Source: Poecilobothrus nobilitatus (taxonomy: Eukaryota > Arthropoda > Insecta > Diptera > Dolichopodidae). Taken from it: a stretch of DNA of 64,000 nucleotides. Both the position numbers and the translations under genes were made by a program. The notes beneath the pieces were generated by a model. The model was given only the letters and a program-made list of their open reading frames with translations. It searched no databases and was not told where the DNA came from. Position 1 is the first letter of the stretch, and every line of letters starts with the position of its first letter. Of this stretch, positions 62,543 to 64,000 are shown piece after piece. The stretch covers positions 88,384,670 to 88,448,669 of the forward strand of contig OX352773.1 of NCBI GenBank assembly GCA_947095535.1, read 5' to 3'.

Positions 62543-64000
62543 TTATTCATTTTCTTTTACATTTTCTACCGTACCATCAATTTCACCTTTTTCATAAGCT
62601 ATTGAGTATTTAATTCCATGTCTTTTATAATGGGAGTATATTCCATTGTATTGATGAAATTCCATACTACATATTTTACAACAATATTTCTTTTTTTCGT
62701 TATGTAAATTCATATGTAAACGAAGTGCTCCCTTACGTGGAAATCTAAATTTAAAAAAATAAAATAAAAAATAAATTAAAATGGAATTTTTTGAATATAC
62801 CGAGCAGCACATATTTCACATGCAAATGGTTTTTCGTCACTATGAACTGCAGCATGACCTTTTAAAGTTTCTGGATCTAAAAATCTAAAATTAAAAATTA
62901 AATTAATTTTTTTTCTTTTTTTTATTCTTTACCTTTTATCACATAAATCGCATTTATATATTCGATCATTAATATGTTTTTTAATGTGTACATTTAATTT
63001 AGAATTGCATGGAAATTTTTTTTCACATATATCACATTTAAATGGATATAATCCAGTATGAATCATTTCATGCATTCGAAGTTTATTGGCATCAGTTAAT
63101 CCTTTACCGCAATATTGACATTTAAATTTACGTTCTTGTGAATGATGTCTCATATGAAGCGTTAAATTATTACGTTTTGTAAATGTTTTCGGACATAATT
63201 CACATGAATACGGCCTTTCACCTGTATGAACACGTTGATGTTGAATTAAATAATGTTTTCGTTGATAACAATTACCACAAGTTTCACATATATACGTTTT
63301 AATTTTAGGAACCCAAATTTTAATACTACCATCAGGATTATGTTTATGATTTTCGTGATGTGATAAATCACATTTTCTTTGAAATGCTCTACCACAATTA
63401 TATTTACATTTTAAAGGTGAGTCTGTAAATTGATCTGATTCTTGTTGCTCTTGTTGTTTAAGTTTTTTTTTACAAAAAGTTAAATGTTTCGTCAAATCAA
63501 CTTTTCTTTTATAAACCTTACTACAATACGGACATATTTCTTGATTGCTTTTTAAAAACTTATTAGAATTTTTTACTTTATGATTTATATGTTCTAAATT
63601 TTCACAACTATTTCCCGCTTCTTCTTCATTATCATCAAAATTAAAACTTTTATTCTGTTTTGAACTTAATATACTTTCATTTGAATCTTCTTCTTTTATG
63701 TCTTCTGTAAGCGATATAGATTCATTGAACAAATCATCAATTTGAGTTTCAATTGTATCTTTAAAATTATTTATGATTTCATTTTTATCTGTTTCTTCAT
63801 CACAGAGCATTTCATTTAAAACAATTTTAATAGCATTTTGATCAAAATTTAAATGTCTTTTAAGAAAATGCTTGGAAAAAGATTTTATTTTTTCAAATTT
63901 TTTCAAACAATAACAACATGAAAGTTTAAAATGTTTATTTGTGAATAATATTTCACCGCATTTAGTATCAGTTAATGGAACACCAATTTCTTCAACGAAA
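62543..64000 (-). CDS. Multi-C2H2 zinc-finger protein, 3' three exons (5' end outside window)
   Basis: Probable nuclear DNA-binding regulator. Exons on the minus strand: 64000-62933 (open to the window edge), 62884-62801 and 62744-62543; introns 48 and 56 bp, GT-AG; 450 residues visible. A divergent finger (CCYC...H-x4-H, near 63905) comes first, then an acidic stretch rich in Asp, Glu and Asn, then fingers beginning CPYC (last ligand Cys), CKYNC, CETC, CELC, CQYC, CDIC, CDLC, CEIC and CKIC, ten in all, and a short acidic end, VKENE. Linkers vary (HTGERPY, HTGLYPF, HSDEKPF). The two introns interrupt consecutive fingers at the same place, just after an Arg and before the conserved Phe, so the 84-nt middle exon is one 28-residue finger unit. 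No ZAD or BTB domain is visible; one could lie upstream. Target unknown. Convergent with aquaporin B. Confidence 0.9.

Noticed and set aside
62876..62890. Suspected one-base frameshift at the zinc-finger exon junction
   Set aside because: Recounting the A run showed that canonical GT-AG splicing gives CDLCDKRFLDPETLKGH in frame, so the gene model is intact.
1..64000. CRISPR arrays, bacterial operons, ribosome binding sites or origins
   Set aside because: Introns, SINEs, LINEs and metazoan gene families show this is an animal genome, and no regularly spaced short repeats of CRISPR type occur.

Overview
The window is very AT-rich eukaryotic DNA from an insect, most likely a fly. The evidence is an Ork1-type two-pore potassium channel, two entomoglyceroporin-type aquaporins, short GT-AG introns, a C2H2 zinc-finger gene, and insect-style transposon debris (RNase H-bearing LINEs, a ZMYM1-like hAT, tRNA-derived SINEs). 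Four protein-coding genes can be supported. No rRNA, canonical tRNA or CRISPR array was seen. All gene models were built by hand from open frames and splice signals; no homology search was run.

Layout. (1) 1-3208, plus strand: the last five exons of an Ork1 homologue, from the first pore loop to the stop of a 726-codon cytoplasmic-tail exon. Its start lies left of the window. (2) 3.2-50.9 kb: a gene desert of about 47 kb. It holds a 552-bp MITE with long terminal inverted repeats, at least five LINE relics, two SINE families, several copies of a repeat with a TATACCCG hairpin and a GTCCGTC tract, dispersed GATTTTGT minisatellites in both orientations, and a 130-bp tandem repeat. The rest is AT-rich sequence in which no gene could be seen. 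(3) 50,985-61,501, plus strand: two tandem aquaporin paralogues with the same three-exon structure. The 8 kb between them holds a 130-147-bp satellite, another copy of the hairpin repeat, and an internally deleted hAT transposon with recognisable ends and target-site duplication. (4) 62,543-64,000, minus strand: the last three exons of a multi-C2H2 zinc-finger protein, convergent with the second aquaporin.

The genes show no obvious pathway link except the aquaporin pair, which is a local duplication. The upstream paralogue keeps both NPA boxes and has Ala where water-selective aquaporins have the filter His, as described for entomoglyceroporins. The downstream paralogue has changed both boxes (NPS and NTA) and two filter positions (Thr and Ile), while its splice sites and reading frame stay intact. 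It is the most interesting gene in the window.
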